Source: Sipunculus nudus (taxonomy: Eukaryota > Annelida > Sipuncula > Golfingiida > Sipunculidae). Taken from it: DNA of 64,000 bases. Under the pieces are notes generated by a model. It was given only the letters and a program-made list of their open reading frames with translations. It did not search any database and had not been told where the DNA came from. Positions 24,151 to 35,590 of the stretch are shown here, piece by piece. The stretch lies in NCBI GenBank assembly GCA_026874595.1, contig CM049321.1, forward strand, positions 19,068,979 through 19,132,978, given 5' to 3'. The first letter of the stretch is position 1. The number at the start of each line of letters is the position of its first letter. A program made the position numbers and the translations under genes.

Positions 24151-25018
24151 CGATCAAGTTTTGTCTTCTAAAGAGGAAGGTCCGCACGTGACAGCGAGTC
24201 TAACGTTACAATGTTTTCTGTGTGCGGTTTCGCCAGGGGAGGGGGGGTCGTACCGAGCAATGTCAACACAGTAATCTTGTTAACTCGCACTTTCCAGTGC
24301 CGGAAGGCAGATCTCACGCTTTTGTATACAACAGACGCAGTCCAAGTAACCTTTGACACGGCCCGACGTACGAACAGTCACTTGTCACAGAAATGTCGGG
24401 GCCGTTAAGTACTATAGTACCGTTATCTCGTCTACGCTGAACTTGGCTGCGTATGGCCTTCGCGGTGTGCTGTGTATCGTCGCCGGCCCTTCGCCTGCAG
24501 GTCAGACGGCTGTCCAACGTCTCACTGATTGTTTTTGTCAGGACAGAATGTTGATGACAGCGAGTTTGCTTCTCGCGTTAACTTGAAGCTAGCGGAATGT
24601 TGATACCCCTGCCGTACACTTCACAAAGCCCGTTATATCCACTGAGTGCTTAGTATTGTTTGTTCTAGGTCCCAGAATTATATCAGATTTAACTTTTTAT
24701 TATAAATGTTCAATGGTGGCGAGATATTGGCCAACACTAATGAAACTTTGTGGCAGATATACCCCCGTTAGGGCGAGTTTTCATGCAGCTGTATCAGTAG
24801 CTTTAGTCCGTTCAGCGAATGATTTTTCGCTGCTGGAGCTTTAATCACATGTTACGTCTCGCGAAATTAATTCGCAAGTTGTTTCGTAGCGAACGATTTC
24901 GCTTAAGAAGCTTTATAAATATGGTGATATAAACTTCTCATGCAAAAGAAGACTTCTACTCACCAGGTCGCTGGCCTACCATTGATTTCTTTTTATATTT
25001 CCTGAGATTATTTGATCA
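24151..25018 (-). other. GC-richer leader segment of the LTR element
   Basis: Lies between the candidate primer-binding site and the low-complexity tract. It contains many CG dinucleotides and several overlapping frames of 60-77 codons with no recognisable domain. It probably serves as untranslated leader or packaging region. Confidence 0.4.
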
Positions 25019-25037
25019 CCCCACTTCTGGTACCAGT

Positions 25038-25360
25038 TGACACAATGTGGTAATGAACAGTCCAATTGTACATAATGTCCGGCGGGTCACAGTTTATGTG
25101 TCAAAGTAATGTTTATAATAATATAGCGTTCGTTCAGATGTTCCGTTGTCCGGAGGGCGCAGCGGGAGAAACTCGACCAGATTACGTCCGTGCAGACACG
25201 AGGGTACATCCAAAACTGGTGGGCTGGCGGGGTGGGGTCCGGAGGCGGGAAACCCCGCATGGCAGTAACCGATAGCTTGCGAGAGGGCTCGCATGACTGG
25301 TATTGATATTTCGCGAGAGGACTCGCAAACTGGAGCTATTTTATTGTACTTCTTATTACA
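25038..25360 (-). repeat. 5' LTR (minus-strand element)
   Basis: 323 bp, TG...CA. On the minus strand it begins TGTAATAAG and is followed by the candidate primer-binding site. An aataaa-like motif lies near its start. Promoter elements could not be placed with confidence. Confidence 0.92.
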
Positions 25361-25527
25361 ATATGCTGCTAAAAATGGGGGCCTATTCTTAAAGGGGGGG
25401 GGGGGGGACGTACTATGGCTGGGGATACTCTGGCACTCTGCCAAGAAATGTCTACTTGATAATGAGATAAGACAGAAGTAAAAAAAAAATGAAGGCAGTT
25501 ATCTCCACCAAACAAAGTATTGAAAAA

Positions 25528-28500
25528 AGGTAGGAAAAAGATTATTTCATGCTGGTCCTGAATTATCTCTTTTTTCCTCATGAAGAGTTAGAATCTCATT
25601 CTTGATCTTCCCCATTGCTACTTACCATATATACACAAACACAAAATGTATTTGAGTGCACATGAAGGTCCTGAAGGAGACAGTTTAATAGTCAAGGGAC
25701 TAAGTGAACAGTTTGTGTGGTAAAGTAAATAAGAACTACAGCATCCTTCATGTTTATCAGCAAGAATTAACTGCATTCACATTTATAACTGCAGTCATTT
25801 TCAGTTAAATTAATCATGTCGCCATTAACAGTGTAAACCCTGGGGAGATTTGCTAATTAAGTTTATAGCACAGTAACTGTGAAGATTATCCATCTTTGTG
25901 GTAACACAAAAAGATAATTTAAAGGATGCCAGGTCATTATGATAACAACCATGGTGACTGGTTACTATGGTGTTAAATAATATTTCCCAGATAAAAATTA
26001 ACCTGCTTTTACTACGCTTGGTTCTTTTCTGAGCTTATATAATGGTGTTTTAACATAATATTGCTTTTGCTGGGTTAATTTGATTACTTTCCATAATCAG
26101 CTTTTAATTTTTCCACTATCATAATTTTCTCAGTATACTTGAGATTTCTTTTCATTACTTGTACTCTCCTTCTATGCTTATAATTATGTGTACCTAATTT
26201 GACAGATTATATACCAAGAGTACATACCTTTTGTACTAGAATATCGGCTGTTGACAAGCCACTACAAGTATAGACTGAATCACAGGTAATGGATTGTCTC
26301 CTGTTGTGAGAGCCCTCCAATTTTTTTAGCACCAGAGATGCTAATTAAAGCATCCAAAAAAGCAAAGAAATACATAAGGAAAGAATTATTGTTGGTGGCA
26401 CCACAAGTCTTTGCATGAGATAAAGCTATACAAGGTCATTGGAAATGCAAAATTTGAGGCTGATACATCCAGCATGTGATTTTTACCAAAGCTACCCAAG
26501 ATCTTTGGACATGCAAAATGTCAAGCCAGTACATTGAACCACTCCTGAGTCAGAGATATGTTAATCCACGGATGTATAAGTATTGTATATGAAAATGAGA
26601 TTGTAGGTGATGCTACAAGAAAGCTAGCCAAGATGGATGACATCAAGATGCTACATTCATTAAACCACTAACGCAGTATTACAGTGTATTGTAATTTCAT
26701 GATTAAATATGTCCTTAAACTTTGGCATTGCAGTAGTATTCCATTAGCTATATTTCTAGTCTTCCTGTGATTCCATGTTGTATTTTTTAGCGATTTTGTT
26801 GGAAACACATTTGCCATAAATATGATCAAAGCATGATTTCTTTCTTTTAAAAGTGTAAGGCACTTAGACTTATGAATATTCAAAAAATGGGCAAAAAAGG
26901 ATGTTATTTGATCTTGAAACCAGTACTTCACACTATTACAGAATTTGTTTTATGTAAGAACTTCACCTGTAAAAAAATTCTGATTTCCTTACTAATAATT
27001 ATTTTTATCATGGTTGATTTTTGAAAACTTTTACATTGCATTGAGAAATTTTAATAACAATAAGTGGAAAGAGGGATGTTGTTTATACACCAGTGGAAAC
27101 CTCCACACAAAAATTATATAGACAGTAATCTGATAAAATGAACTGTTTTTTGTTAGATGCCCTGGAGTGGAGGCAGACACAGTTGATAATAATCCATTAA
27201 CTCTGCAGTACATAAAAATCTGGTTGATAATTAGCTATATTATCCAGGGTCTATGTTACTTACTATTATGGCGGGGGTTTGATTGTATCATGATACTAAA
27301 CACACAGACAGTTTGGGTTTGTGCTGTGCTGATCTGTAAATAGTGTCCTCTTATCTGGATTCTTAACACATATTTAACCACACATCAGGCTTTGTGTGTT
27401 TGGATTATACTTTTATTATCTGTAAATAGAATTACCAGGCCATCAGACAGGGTTACTGTAGAGTAGACTAATTTAGTAATTACAAGACTTCATAGACTGG
27501 ATATATAGCAGGGGCAGCTAGCAGCCGCCTTCTTTTTCAGGATTTTATCATCTGTCAAGACAGGATCTACCTTCCTTCATTTATTTGTGGATCTGTACCT
27601 GGGTAAGCAGAACCTAGCTGAGAAAGTTCCTCCAGTTTCTGTAAGTTTCTTACAAAATTATATTTTAGTTGAATACTGTGGTTGGCTTTATAATCGCAAG
27701 CTGAAGTTTCTTGATTTCTTACTTTTGAACATTTCTTGAGGGTTTAATTTTCCCAATTGCACTTGATAAATCCTTCAGCTCTGTACAGTATATGCTCAAG
27801 AAACGAAATCACCACATGGAAATCATGATTGTTCAACTCTTTGATTTTCTTTGAGGGAAATAGACTATGTTTCAATTTGTCTTTAGGAGTCTAGATAGAA
27901 GAAACAGATCCGCATCAAAGAGATATTACTTCAAAGGGATCCTTTGTACACAGTTATTGGTTTTAATCATTTGCCTTTGTTAAAACAGGCACCGTCTAGA
28001 AAACAAAGGACTTAATAACCATCAAAATCCAGATGATGAGCAAAGCTTATAGCTTATGAAGAAAAAAAAATCCCATTATGATCATTGAATTAATGCATGT
28101 TGTGCTATTACTCATCAGTCTGTTATATCTGCTAAAATGGCAAAATTCTTACAAACTTTGCCTTAATTTTTTGGCTGTTGCGTTTCCCCTATGTCTCATT
28201 TTCTGTCTGCCTGTCTGCTTTATGTGTCAGTCGGTAAATACTATCAGGTTCAGGCCTTTCACAATTCACGAACATACTGTAGAACAAACACAGGTGCAGT
28301 ATTTTAATATTTACTAACTCTTCAAATTTTCTTTTGAAAATACACAAAAATTGAACAACTTATGAAAATAGACAGTGCATATTAAATTAAGGATTTATTC
28401 TTAAACATTAACTGAATTATGATTTTATTACTATTTCCTCACATACATGTATATTTAAAGCTATGATATCAATTAATATGCATCAACTCTGCCTTGCCGA

Positions 28501-29436
28501 AAACATATTAAAAGAAAATAAACATACACTTTCATGCTAACTGACATTGATTCAACTGTTTGTTAATATTTACTTGTAATATAAGTTTACACTTACTGCC
28601 ATGCTATTTACACTGCATTCATGAAGCAAAGATATATCATCTAGCATATATATAAATAGAAACAAAATATTGACATTATATGTTTAGCATTATAGTACAC
28701 AGACTGTTGTTTGAGACATATATAACGGTACAACAGATCTGTTGTATGGTTTTCTTATCACACTAGACCATGTTGTTGCTGGGAAACAGAAGCTAGCATG
28801 CACAATGTTCTTCATTTAGGAGGGGGGCTGCAGAGAGTCTCGTTCTCCTAAGATAACCTTTCAAGTCCTTCTGTTCAGCCACTGGATAATCCTTTGTTCA
28901 ATAATTCATTGACATGACATGTCAGCTCGCTATCATCGAACATGGAAATGTTTAGTCAGGGTCCCATGGGTCATACAATATATTGTGCTAGTTAAGGAGT
29001 GGACTTCAAAGAGAGTTGACTGTCTGAAGTTTGGATGTGGAATAGACCGAGCCCAATGGGTTTGGCAAAATTTTATTTGATATTTGTCAGCCAGAGGTTT
29101 TGTTCCGGTCCCTGTTCTCAACTGCTTTTACTCTTATTAGCATGTTACCCGTTTTTGCATAATGCCTGATAGATGGCGCTGTAGTAGCCCCTTCATGTAT
29201 TAATCTTAAATTTCTCATAATCATTCTTTAGGAAAATATGGAAAAAGACAAACTTAGACACACTTGACATCATTTTTAGCAGGTGGAGACCAAAAACATT
29301 TTATAAGGCTTGCCCAGTGATGAGTTTTGTGACAAAAGTAAAGTGGTACCGTCACCAGTTGTAATATAGATAACATAGGCCAAAGGTCTTAGTGGATTTT
29401 AGTGAAATTTTGTGTGAGCTAGGTTGGGCTGTGTGC
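25528..29436. other. Intronic DNA, nothing firmly recognised
   Basis: AT-rich with no supported gene. A possible exon-like block at 27541-27602 (good acceptor and donor) is discussed among the findings. Other short frames (26668-26931, 28078-28317) have no domains. Confidence 0.4.
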
Positions 29437-30050
29437 TGAAAAGAGCATGAGAATGAAACGTAGTGATCTAAATTATCACATGTACACAAGACAGATAAGC
29501 GACACCAAAAAATGTCAATGTGACCACCCATCAGAAGATCGTAACCACTACCTACTGCAATGCCACCTCTATAACTCCACTAGGAAAACATACTCACCTA
29601 GTGATACCCCATTAAAAGTTCTACTTTTTGGCGAACCAAAAATAGATGACAAATCAAACAAGGAAATATTTGAATTGGTAGCAAACTTTATTGAAAATTC
29701 AAACAGATTCTAACATAAAATAATTTGATATTCTTGACAAACTCATCCCACACCCACTAAAAATTTCTCTCTCCTCTCAACTGGCACCTTACACTTTCCA
29801 AATCACTACTAAAAACATAGTCATTATGCTATCCACATCTTCCATGTTACTTCAGCCATCATTATGTTAACATCACACCCCTCCTGCCATGCATCAGAAA
29901 ATTACCACTTTAGAATTCAGGAGCTAGCTTCATAAGCCCTAAGTAGCTTGAGCTCAATCTATTGATACATTTATATTTATATATGTGCTTAGGTAGTATA
30001 CCACATGAATGTACTTACTATGTATTGTGTCAATAAATCATTAAAAAAAA
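29437..30050 (+). mobile_element. 3' fragment of a non-LTR retrotransposon
   Basis: A frame at 29447-29713 ends in a stop and is followed by about 330 bp of untranslated sequence and an A-rich tail (aataaatcattaaaaaaaa, 30032-30050). The 5' end is truncated, as usual for LINEs. Confidence 0.72.
29447..29713 (+). pseudogene. C-terminal end of a LINE reverse transcriptase polyprotein (truncated)
   Basis: 88 codons. The peptide has the cysteine/histidine pattern found after the reverse transcriptase domain in many non-LTR elements: RSDLNYHMYTR, then CQCDHPSEDRNHYLLQCHLY, with C-x-C, H and C in the order of the known C-x-C...H...C motif. The frame is intact over this short stretch, but the polymerase, endonuclease and upstream parts are absent, so it is a dead 5'-truncated copy. 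The clade was not determined. Confidence 0.7.
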
Positions 30051-33000
30051 GAGTTTTATAACATTTTATGTGGATCAGGTGAATTTTAAGGTGGATCTGA
30101 CTGGATCTCTAGTGGCATTTGGGATTTATATATTATGTGCACTCTCAGTCTTTCATGCCAAATCTGTGATGAAGTTGTTGTTTATTGATACAGCAAATTA
30201 ACTTAGCTGACATTTTGCAATGTCTTTTGGTTTATGTCTCCTTTTTCCTGTGTTTCTGTCTGTTCTAAGGCCTTAATCTAGCTGTCTGTCTGTCTGTCTG
30301 TCTGTGGGTGTACAGGCTGTCTTAGTAAGGCTTATATGTATAAACTATCTTTAAGGAGCTACATGAGTGAAATAAAGGTTGAAGTCCTACATTTTTAAGA
30401 TGACACAGATATGGATGCACATGGTTTATGGTCAATTTGTTCACGTACTGTCAGTGAGGAATTCTCACTAGTAGTGCCATCTGGTGGGAGAATTTGGTAC
30501 TTTATGATCCAGGGTCCTGCTTATGAGGCCAGAACGGCATAGCTGGCGGGCAACTTGTTAGATGCAAGGTAAATATAGAAATATTGTTTTTTTTTTTGCA
30601 AAATCCTACCTGAGTCAATTGCAAATCACAAAGCATTTGCTGTATACCATTCATTCCAGAAAATTAGGAAATTATATCTTGTTATACTTAAAAAAAGATA
30701 CTGTTATGCAGTTGTACAGAAAAGACATTCACATTTTGTCAAGGGTCACTTTCATTTCTGACTGTAAATTAGTATTGTTTTTCTGACTAAATTTAATAGT
30801 ATTGCCAAGTGCAGTGTATGGTCATTAAATTATGAATAAATTGTTTTAATTAAATAAGGATGTGTATTTCTATTAGAATTTTTCATTGGGAAATCATATC
30901 ACTGGTTAATTGATGATGGACAAAATCATTTCATACAAAGCAACTCCTCTGTGGTCATCAATCAGTAATTCCTGTTTCTGGTCCTACATTAAAATTGTCT
31001 TGAAGTGTGTCCTAAGGGGGGCCAGTTTTTATAGCCCCCCTCCCCTCACAAATCCTGAGGAAATTTAAATTATTTGTCCAATTTCACTAAAGGGTCTATC
31101 GTACCACCACCTATCAGAAACTTCACCAGTTGTAGAAGGTACACTTAGCCTATTGAGAACCCATACCTGCTGAACCAGACAAAAGTCCTTTGGACCTGTC
31201 CCCATTCATGCAAGAAGATATAAGCAGCTTACAAAAAAAGTTGCATACATGGTCTTGAAGATAATTACATAATTTTTTTCCTGCTGACTAGCAAAATAGT
31301 ATTCTGTGTGTTCTGACTGATGGCTTTAAATCACTAGGCAAACAAGGAAAGTTTTTATCATGATTTAATTCTCCTTAAACATTATTTTTTAATATTTTAT
31401 TTAAAAAAAGAAACATCTGGCTGCACACCTAATCATAGATAAGCCCGGTAAGGATTTGCAAAAGCAGCTGGCATGGCCCGTATTACAATGTTTGTTTTTA
31501 TGAGCATCATCTTTCACACAAATACATAATGGCCTCTTTTTCCAACCATCATGGTTGAGTAAATTTGTTATTGTAACAAGAATAATTGGCTGAGGGTTTA
31601 AGCTGCAAGGCTAATGTGTCATCAGTCAGCCAATCAGAAAGTGAGTATGATTTAATTCCGCATTTAATAATTTTATGGCTAATTCTGAGATTTTCTTGCA
31701 CAGAGAAATGGCATGAATAATGAACTTTGAATTCCTTGATTAAACACCAGCCTGGGCAGAGCTAAATTGGCACTAATAAGGAATCAAGAAAATTAGGACC
31801 ATTATGATGCTATTAAGAAATAAAAAAATTAGGACCATATTGAAGCATTTATAATTAGATGTAGAATGGTAGATTTATTGATGAGGTGTCAGATATGTGC
31901 ACATTTCAGGGCAAATAAAGATTACACCTATGAAAATAGGCTATGTGCTTTGGGCAAGCATTAATGTACACTCTCAAAACAAAGGAACTATAATAATAAA
32001 CATGATATGTATTGAAGGTACATGCAACATATGTTGAACCCTTTTTGATTTAAGAACCCATTTAAATACACAACTGTATTTCTTTTTTAATTATAAACTT
32101 TATTTATTTTACAACAACTAGTCCTTTTAAAACAGATCATGAAATTAAAATTATTCTTCAAGTCCTTTAAATTATGATATTCATGCAGTACTGATAAAGT
32201 ACAGATTAATTGGCAATGGTTGATATATACACATTTCATGAATATTCATCATTCAATCAAGACTAATTCCTTGCATGCGGGGAAGTTATATGTGTAAAAT
32301 ATTCCTTATGGCTTCAGCAAGGAAAATCTTTACCAGTTAATGGTGTATGATGCAACCTTTCATATTAATGATTTTTGGTAATTTTATAAGTGAATTTAAG
32401 ACTTTTGAAAAATAAATTGATTTATGTGAATTCTTTGCTATATAGGTACTTCTTGGCTTTTTCTACATTCGTTAGTGTAGTAAAATGAAATTAAAAAAAA
32501 AAAACAAAAAACTGGAAACCGGTACACTTGGTTATGCTGCTCTCTCACTACAAGCATCTTGAATCCTGTTTCCCAAATACTGAATACACTCATTCAGTGT
32601 TCATACTGCACCATTCAAATGCATATTTAGTACCATAATATTTGATAATGTATTGCTTCTTTTGTACACCCTGGCTACATTCTGTTCAAAGTTATAGCAC
32701 ATGTAAGTAAATATTCTCAGTATTGTGTATGTATTTCTGAAACAGTATTCAATGTGCATATAATACATTTAACACATGTTCTCACTGGATTTTTTCTAAT
32801 ACAGTATAAATGAACAAATTGTTGAAAGCACTTCCCACCAATGCAGATTATATGTCTTGAAAAGTTAATTAATATGGATGTGGTGTGAACAGAACATGGA
32901 TTTGGATCCAGTCAGTAAAAAATTATATTTCATATGCAGTAAGTACAGCAGCTTGTTTAGTGTGAACACAGCTTACGGGACCATACTTTTGGAACTGTTT

Positions 33001-33354
33001 GATTAATTAATTGGGTACTACCTGGGATTTAGCTGTACTGTCTTGCCCTCACTGCACCAAGACAAATTATCCATAGATCATAGAATTACAGCCGTGTCAC
33101 AGATATCAGCCACTCCAGATGGAAATCAGCTGATGCTTGAATCAATATTGGAAGAAATCATCCCATGTAGACATGTCAAAGGGAGATAAAAAGAGCTCTC
33201 TTGTGCTTTGTTAATTGCGGAGATTGAGCTTTCATTTGAAGTTCTGCCTTAATTATTGCTTCAGTGTTTCTGCAAGTACATTCACCTTGTGGATTGTGTT
33301 GTTTTGTTGCTTAAAGGGAGCTGTTCCAATATTTGATGTTATTAATAAGAGATT
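30051..33354. other. Intronic DNA with minor repeats
   Basis: No gene seen. A short (CTGT)n run lies at 30281-30304. A G6C/GC6 hairpin lies at 31016-31041. The rest is AT-rich and unique-looking. Confidence 0.45.
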
Positions 33355-33703
33355 GTGGAGCATGGTTGTGTAATGTATTTGGCGCTGGACTTCTGACCGC
33401 AAGGTTGTGGGTTCGCGTCTCGTTCTGATCGCAGGCTGCACCAAGACTCCTAGGCAAAGACTTTACCACACGGGTGTGCTCTCTCGACCCAGGAGTAAAT
33501 GGGTACTGGACATGGGAGGAAGGCAAATGTATAATGAATAACCTTCTAGCATCAGATATGGCTGCTTGGGTTGTATGCTCCCTAGGGAACCTATAAAAGC
33601 TACAAGAATGAACAGGCCTGAAAGACCAGGAAGGCAAAGTGTAAAGTCGGATGAGACCGACATCGCCGGTGATATCAGACTTAATAAACCATACCTTTAC
33701 ATT
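33355..33703 (+). mobile_element. tRNA-derived SINE, family T, copy 1
   Basis: The tRNA-like head (gttgtgtaatgtatttggcg, ctggacttctgacc, then B box gtgggttcgcgtctc) is followed by a body shared with 56596-56922: ggtgtgctctctcgacccag, aatgggtactgg, tgcttgggttgtatgct, gaaagaccaggaaggcaaag. The 3' end is cagacttaataaacc. Frames crossing it on the minus strand are spurious. Confidence 0.82.
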
Positions 33704-34417
33704 TTACTTTATAATCCATTGAACCTTATATAAAAATAATAAAGAAAATGCTTAGTTTTGTTAATTTCAACAAGTTTATAACCTGTGGGGGCCCTTAAAA
33801 ATAACCCAAACACATTTAACAAAGACATCTCGTGGCAAGTTCTGCAAAGGGTGTTTTGCAACTATAGTGACTCTTCAACTTCTGCACATATTTAGCTGCA
33901 TGAGACACTTTCCAAAGTGTACCAGTTCCATCTTCCTGTTGGGTACATTAACAGTGTGTAGATGAAGTACTTTAGCTGAAGGTTTGCTGGCTTAAGGTTC
34001 TTGATTCATGTTGCTACAAATTGCTGTGACATTCTTTTTAATGAATATTTATTTAAAGTCTTCATGTGTTTGGCACACAGCCTATCAAATCCAACAGACC
34101 TAATGTAAACAATACCTTCTTAATTTACAGGCCTTCAGAATAAGAACGCATGCATCACAAATGGGATAGGTTTACAAGGCTTTATTTGATTGACCAGATT
34201 CTTGATGCCCTTCTAGCTCTGCTGTACATTGATCTAAAAATGGCAACAGCGTATATTAAGTGTATGTAAATCATATGATTGATTCAGTTGCCTAGTTCAT
34301 TATTGATAAAGTAAACACCATAGGAGCTTGATGGAGCATGGTCTTTGATAGCACACCTGTCTTGATATGAAGAAGATGGCTTAAATACGTCATTTAATAG
34401 AACCCATAGATGTGTAA
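33704..34417. other. Intronic DNA, nothing recognised
   Basis: No gene, RNA or repeat family recognised. Confidence 0.4.
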
Positions 34418-34630
34418 GACAGCCTCGTGGTTAAGGCACTGGACTTAGGAGCAGAAGATGACCAGTTTGAATCCTCCAGTCTTGCGTCAAAGGGAAAATG
34501 TGGATATCTTTATAGAAGACTCCTTAAGACGTGCTCTAATGTCAACATTTTATATATTCTGGGTTATGTATTCACTGTCAAATGCATTTAGAACTTGAAT
34601 TCTAGAAGACAGAATAAATTATTACATATA
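34418..34630 (+). mobile_element. tRNA-Leu-derived SINE or tRNA pseudogene with tail
   Basis: gtggttaaggcactggactt followed by aggagcag closely resembles the D arm and anticodon arm of a tRNA-Leu(UAG), and agtttgaatcctccagtct resembles its T arm. The acceptor stem is not paired and no CCA-type 3' end follows; instead about 140 bp of non-tRNA sequence runs to gaataaattatta. It is therefore a SINE or retropseudogene and not a working tRNA gene. Confidence 0.6.
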
Positions 34631-35446
34631 GTTGTTATCATGTATTCATTTTCATCATCCTGATCATCATCATCATTCAGTAGGACAGTGTCTAAAAACA
34701 GATTGTGGACCTGTGTTTGAAAAAAAAAAATAAATAAAATAAGAGACATCTAAGGCAGAGTCTGTATTCCATGTGGTCCTCTTAAACAGGGTTCCGAGGT
34801 GTTCAGTGACATTAAGTATAGCACAGCTCAGCTGCTTCATTGAAAATGCCACGTTTAAGTATTAGTAAATCATGGCATGTGTCTCAGGAAAAAGTCCCCG
34901 TTGTTTTAAAACCCAAGGTTTATGACACAGTGTAAAGGTTTTACAAGAGCGCATGTTCTGTTTGAATTGTCTAAGCAATGATGGGTGCAGTTCCGCCAGA
35001 ACTTAAAGTGCTAGTATTTTTTATCAAAAGATCTTCAGTTTCTTTTTCACTGAGGGTGTTTGGTATATGCCTGACAATTTACTATTAAACAAATAGTTTC
35101 TCTGATAATAAGGAGGTGATATATAAGTATCTACATTATTTTTTACGATTTTTTTCATTTGTTGAACAAAGCAATGGTTAAAAATGAATGGACTTAATTT
35201 TTTTTTCCCACATTAAATTTTATGCATTAGTTTTTAGCACATTTTCACTATACAATAATTAAATTGCCACTGAAAAGACATGAAGGTGTGTTCTTTAACA
35301 TTTATTTTTTTGTGCTATTGGAGAATTTAAGTTTCTATACACTAAGGACATATCCATGCAATTATAATTAAGACATGGCTCAAACGATTTGAAGGTAAAC
35401 ACAGTAACTGCCATTGGCTGTAAAATAATAAATGCATGAGGTTATG
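34631..35446. other. Intronic DNA, nothing recognised
   Basis: AT-rich; a short ATC run near 34660 and an A run near 34720. No gene. Confidence 0.4.
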
Positions 35447-35590
35447 CCCCAACGGTGAAATTTGCCCATTTCATGAAATTTGCAGCCAGTTTGCCAGTTT
35501 CAAGAAATGGGCAACTGCTCTTCCCATTTCATGAAATGAGCAACATTGCTAAATTCTGTTTGCCCATTTCATGAAACTACCTTTTGCTTC
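35447..35590. repeat. Palindromic-word repeat (GCCCATTTCATGAAATGGGC)
   Basis: Ttgcccatttcatgaaa occurs twice (35461 and 35560 region), with close variants cagtttcaagaaatgggcaa and cccatttcatgaaatgagca between them, in both orientations. Each word is itself nearly palindromic around tcatga. No termini or target duplication were identified. Confidence 0.6.

Larger units (their letters stand above)
21625..25364 (-). mobile_element. Non-autonomous LTR retrotransposon with gag-like frame only (TR-GAG-like)
   Basis: Two direct 323-bp repeats starting TG and ending CA bound 21629-25360. The tetramer atat is duplicated at 21625-21628 and 25361-25364; the related empty site at about 61874-61880 reads cagtatatgct, which confirms a 4-bp duplication. 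On the minus strand, next to the 25038-25360 LTR, lies a candidate primer-binding site TGGTACCAGAAGTGGGG (25019-25035). Next to the other LTR lies a purine tract, aggagggggg (21953-21965). The interior has one gag-like frame and no protease, reverse transcriptase, RNase H or integrase, so movement would need enzymes from another element. Gypsy-like affinity is a guess from the 4-bp duplication. Confidence 0.88.
20912..25455 (+). mobile_element. Helitron-like element, family A/B, copy 1, split by an LTR retrotransposon
   Basis: Begins GTATCCCCAGAC after TT and has the 5' hairpin tatccc/gggata. It ends with ggggatac, a short hairpin (tggca ctc tgcca), agaaatgt and CTAC where copy 2 has CTAG, followed by TT. 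The left part aligns with 59967-60600 and the part beside the LTR element with 61800-61900. Without the insert it is about 810 bp, so it lacks most of the AGGTCA-rich cassettes of copy 2. It is inserted in SINE copy 3. Confidence 0.8.
20558..25527 (+). mobile_element. tRNA-derived SINE, family S, copy 3 (5'-truncated, split by nested insertions)
   Basis: The left piece (20558 to about 20911) begins in the middle of the tRNA-like head, gttatgagttcaaatctcag, and continues with the family body (aggtcagccctcaccaaggg, gcaggcttaatgataagg, cactgggcctgggtgg). The right piece (25458-25527) carries the end of the body with aaggcagttatctccacc. Between them lies the Helitron-like element 20912-25455. The piece order and orientation match the uninterrupted copies at 6102 and 56109. 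Confidence 0.75.

Noticed and set aside
34418-34484. Functional tRNA-Leu gene
   Set aside because: D- and anticodon-arm similarity is good, but the acceptor stem does not pair and non-tRNA sequence follows, so it was called a SINE or pseudogene.
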